Assembly (NCBI GenBank): GCA_004154925.1
Contig: QJNS01000037.1
Location: 124,001 to 188,000, forward strand
DNA: 64,000 nt
Direction: 5' to 3'
Source of the DNA: Monosporascus cannonballus
Taxonomy: Eukaryota; Ascomycota; Sordariomycetes; Xylariales
The first letter of the stretch is position 1. Each line of letters opens with the position of its first letter. Position numbers and translations under genes: made by a program. This document shows, piece by piece, positions 61,002 to 64,000 of the stretch. The notes beneath the pieces are model-generated. The model had not been told where the DNA came from. It made no database searches and saw only the letters and a program-made list of their open reading frames with translations.

Positions 61002-62900
61002 GTAGGTTCCCTGTATATTCCGTATCGAAATAGTATTTTGCAAAACGATTATAAAATATGGGAAGCCGCCTTTCACGTAAGACTGTTAACTTATTTTATA
61101 AGGACTTTCGATAACCGGCCGGTAAGTTACAAAAATTTAAAAAAATTAATTACCCGAAATACCCGCCGTTTTAATCGGAAAAGCTTTAATTTATTAATAT
61201 ACGAAAAAATACCGAAATCGCACAACCGGGTATATAAGCATAATTTACCTTTATCACCGTAAGGCCATAAACAATTAAATATGTATCCGTTGAAGTAAAG
61301 GTTTTTAAAAGCTAAAACAATTTACTTATAAAGTTACAAAAATATATAATCTTGGGAAATTATTAATTAATTTTTTATTAAAAAAACAAATTTTAAAATA
61401 TATATAAATATACGTTTATAAATTCGATAAAAATGGTTAATTATAACAATACCAAATATAACTTATAATACGTAATACTTAACAGCTAAAAAGGGCGTAT
61501 AACAATATAAATATATTTATATTTACTAGAAAATTCTTTTGAACATTAATCGTTATCGTAACCCGATTTAATTCGAAACTTAAATAATATAACGTTATTA
61601 ACGTTTTCGTTTACGCGAATTTCCCTTACAACATATATATAAAAATGTCTTTAAGATATTTATATCGTAACAAAGTTTTACGGATTAGGAAAAACCTTAT
61701 ACAGCTTAAAAAATTTACCGTTATTATAGCAGAAAAATTTTTCTAATATACTAAAAAACTTAAGATTTAACCCTGCTTTTTATAAGCCTTATTACTTTTT
61801 TCGTTAAAAGAAATTTTTTTAAGTTAATAATATTATTGTTACGTACAGTAAAAAAAACAAATATTTCGTTAATTAGGTGATTTAATAAAGTAAGAAATAA
61901 TATATCCTTTTAAAAGGTAAAATTTTTAATAGTTTTTTGGTATCGAAATAATTAAAAATTACGTTAAACGGAAAATCTAATTATTTTAATTTAACTTTAT
62001 AAATAGATTAATTAATTTTATCCTTAAAAATGTGTAAATAATTTTTTAAATACGCCGATAATTACTTTTAAACTATTATGTAACCTTAATCTGTCCTATT
62101 TAAATTTAATTAATAAATATCCAAAAAATAGGTTTAATTTTCTACGTAACGGTGAATACCTGACCCGATATATCTTTTACCTTATTCCAATTAGTACGAT
62201 TTAACTTAAACCCAAATATCGCCTATTACGAAACGACAAACCGAATTATATTTTACTGAATCAAAATTAAGATATAGGTTTGTAATTGGGCGGTGAAAAT
62301 TCAATAAATATATAAAACGATATGTTTTTTACAAATAATATTATCGACCGAAAGAATTCCTAAGTATACGTTATAAAGTTATTTGGAAAAATAATCAGAT
62401 AAAAAATACATAAGTAAGATATAATAATTATTTTCATAACCGAACGGAATTATTATTTTTTGTAGAAATAATTAAAAAAACTTTTTTTATTTCCAAATTA
62501 ATTATTAAATTAAAAAATAATTCAATAACTGGATGATTTAATATATAATGGGATAATTTGCAAATTAAACGGCTCGTTAACGCGGATATGGTCCTTTTTA
62601 TAACAAAATTACGATATATTAATATATATAATTATTAATTGCAAAAAGTAACAAAAAAGAACCTAATTAAAGTGGATTATATATTTACGGATAATATGTT
62701 AACAGATGGATTAACGAAAGCCCTATTAAGTAAGGCCTTTAGATATTTCAAAAAGCAATTAAAATTAATGGATATTACGGAAGCCATTAAATAGCGGAAA
62801 AACATTTTACAGGTAATTTCAGAGGCGGAACTAGCCGATCAAAAGGACTTAATCGTTAAAAGAAAGATGGAATAAACAGCTGTAAATGTAAAAAATGGTA
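61002..62900 (+). pseudogene. Element J RT and RNase H
   Basis: Resumes J after K. A 74-codon open stretch (61038-61262) is the linker between integrase and RT. The RT middle block near 61690 reads LGKTLYSLKNLP (Copia L.KALYGLK..P). The catalytic YVDD box is at about 61817-61833 as FF-stop-VNNIIVTYSKKN, so Asp-Asp became Asn-Asn. The RNase H end near 62680-62760 reads TDNMLTDGLTKALLSKAFRYFKKQLKLM, the Copia C-terminal block (AD.LTK.L....F). No intact product. Confidence 0.75.
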
Positions 62901-62947
62901 AAAAGTGATACTTAACGCCCTAAATATTTCAAGGCGTTAAAGGGGTA

Positions 62948-63110
62948 TATTAGCTAGCCAGGGTGTGCTATAGCACACCAAATACGAAAAGATCACCTTT
63001 TGAACGGAGTATATATACTCCGTTCCTAAGCTACACTAAAGCTGTACGCGTTACGAGAGCGCACGCAATTAGCTGAGTACAACAACAACTGATATCCCCT
63101 ATATCTGACA
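62948..63110 (+). repeat. Element J 3' LTR
   Basis: Starts TATTAGCTAGCCAGGG (RIP form of TGTCAGCCAGCCAGGG) and ends CTGACA. Palindromes intact at 62962-62979 and 63003-63024. Few differences from the left LTR. Confidence 0.93.
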
Positions 63111-63240
63111 TATATGGCTTCGGAAAGGAATAACAATCACCTGAAAGCCTCAGCTAGAGGTGCTCTTTTCCAAGATACAGCCCCTAATCTTTTTATAGTT
63201 ATAACTAAAAGATCACCTTATAGGCACCCCTCAGATTTAA
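63111..63240. other. Right-hand continuation of the normal-composition island
   Basis: Begins with the second copy of the J target site and keeps normal G+C to about 63240 (cacctgaaagcctcagctag...), showing that J split the island. No gene recognised. Contains an imperfect dyad (agaggtgc ... gcacccct). Confidence 0.7.
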
Positions 63241-63672
63241 CGTTTTCGTAAAGTTATATATAATAAATAACATATATGGAATTTTATAATACGAAACAAT
63301 AATATAAATTAAACTTGCGATTATAAAAATAGTTTTTCTAGACGTACTTCTTTTTAAAAACCGGTTTTTAAAAATGTAAACGGATTAATTGAAAATATAA
63401 TATACGTTTTTTTATTATCGCGTTAAACGTTTTTACGGGCGAATTATTTCGGGTATATATATATATATTATAATGAGTTATTATATATCCGATTTTAAAT
63501 CGTACTTAATTATTAATAAAATCGTTTCGGCTATATATTATAAGCTCCTTAAGTAATAACATTACTATATAACGTAACGTTTAAAAGTTTCTTTAATTAT
63601 TCTAATATTAACTTTTATTTTTTTATTGAAAACTTCTCTTTATATATTAAAAAGCGTTTTTTAGTAACGCCG
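63241..63672. other. AT-rich DNA, nothing recognised
   Basis: RIP-like composition between the island remnant and the next LTR; no readable frame. Confidence 0.55.
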
Positions 63673-63952
63673 TATTATGACCTAATCTAAGATCGGTCAC
63701 AAAAGACTGTTTGGACCTACACAAGACGGTTACGTAATTTGGATCTCTCTTGGCATCAAGATCCATATAAATCTATATAGAACTAACCGAATCCAGTAAC
63801 ATTAAATCTATACCGATATTAAGATCTAATGAAAATTCAATTAACCTGTAAAAACATATACGCTTAGTATTTCCATAATCTAAATAATACCAATTTGCAA
63901 TAACAATTCGTTACGCAAAACACCTTTGGTATTATGAAACGTAATACGTTAT
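63673..63952 (+). repeat. Gypsy LTR L, interrupted by M
   Basis: Starts TATTATGACCTAATCTAAGATCGG and follows K-type U3/R sequence as far as the R region. No polypurine tract precedes it, so it is a 5' or solo LTR. Cut by LTR M. Confidence 0.85.
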
Positions 63953-64000
63953 TGTTATGACCTAACAGGCTGCGGCCTCGGGAAACGGTCGCAACAAGAA
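63953..64000 (+). repeat. Start of Gypsy LTR M, runs off the window
   Basis: TGTTATGACCTAACAGGCTGCGGCC, unmutated U3 end closest to D (compare the complement of 30920-30948). Continues beyond the window. Confidence 0.85.

Larger units (their letters stand above)
50882..63110 (+). mobile_element. Ty1/Copia element J, inserted in the island and split by K
   Basis: LTRs 50882-51044 and 62948-63110, both 163 bp, TGTCAG...CTGACA type. They are flanked by perfect duplications tatat (50877-50881 and 63111-63115). Purine run ttaaaggggta precedes the right LTR, so the element reads on the + strand. Domain order integrase then RT/RNase H is Copia. Removing K leaves about 5.5 kb. Island sequence resumes at 63111. 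Confidence 0.93.

Overview
The window looks like a filamentous ascomycete (Pezizomycotina) chromosome and consists mostly of retrotransposon debris. Three things point there: short spliceosomal introns (54, 55, 66 and 107 nt in the two gene models I could build), chromodomain-type Ty3/Gypsy and Ty1/Copia elements, and strong repeat-induced point mutation (RIP). RIP shows as very AT-rich DNA dense in TpA, with CAA/CAG codons turned into stops, Cys (TGY) into Tyr (TAY) and catalytic Asp into Asn. The species cannot be named from the sequence.

Layout. (1) 1-45001 is one nest of LTR elements. The host element B (+, its 5' end lies outside the window) was entered by A (556-7366) and by C (9946-43544). 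C was entered by D in its 3' LTR (10054-30948) and by H in its interior (36596-42573). D was entered by E (11232-25420), and E was entered by F in its 3' LTR (11495-18925). Every complete element has matching 5-bp target-site duplications, which fixes the order B > C > D > E > F, five levels deep. (2) 45002-46440 is AT-rich DNA with one unrecognised decayed frame. (3) 46441-50881 is an island of normal base composition with two apparently intact multi-exon genes on the minus strand: an alpha/beta hydrolase of the Abhydrolase_3/HSL type (335 aa) and a secreted lysozyme-like (SLT/GH23-like) protein (215 aa). (4) 50882-63110 is a Copia element (J) that cut into the right side of the island and was itself split by Gypsy element K (54258-60996). 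(5) 63111-63240 is the continuation of the island, followed by AT-rich DNA and two more Gypsy LTRs, one inside the other, running off the end.

The Gypsy copies A, B, C, D, E, H and K form one family. Their LTR U5 ends are shared, while their U3 parts differ and carry different short tandem repeats. Gag (CCHC knuckle) and pol (protease, RT, RNase H, integrase) lie on the element strand. All seven copies also carry, between the integrase and the 3' LTR, an opposite-strand reading frame that partly overlaps the end of pol. In H and K this antisense protein starts with a cysteine array of Zn2Cys6 (GAL4-type) spacing, mostly converted to Tyr by RIP; in the family it continues as a coiled coil and a Trp/Asp-rich tail ending GAGRQ or a close variant. 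I consider this antisense gene the most interesting feature. Second is a likely Tf1-style self-priming signal: sequence abutting the 5' LTR is complementary to the predicted start of the transcript.
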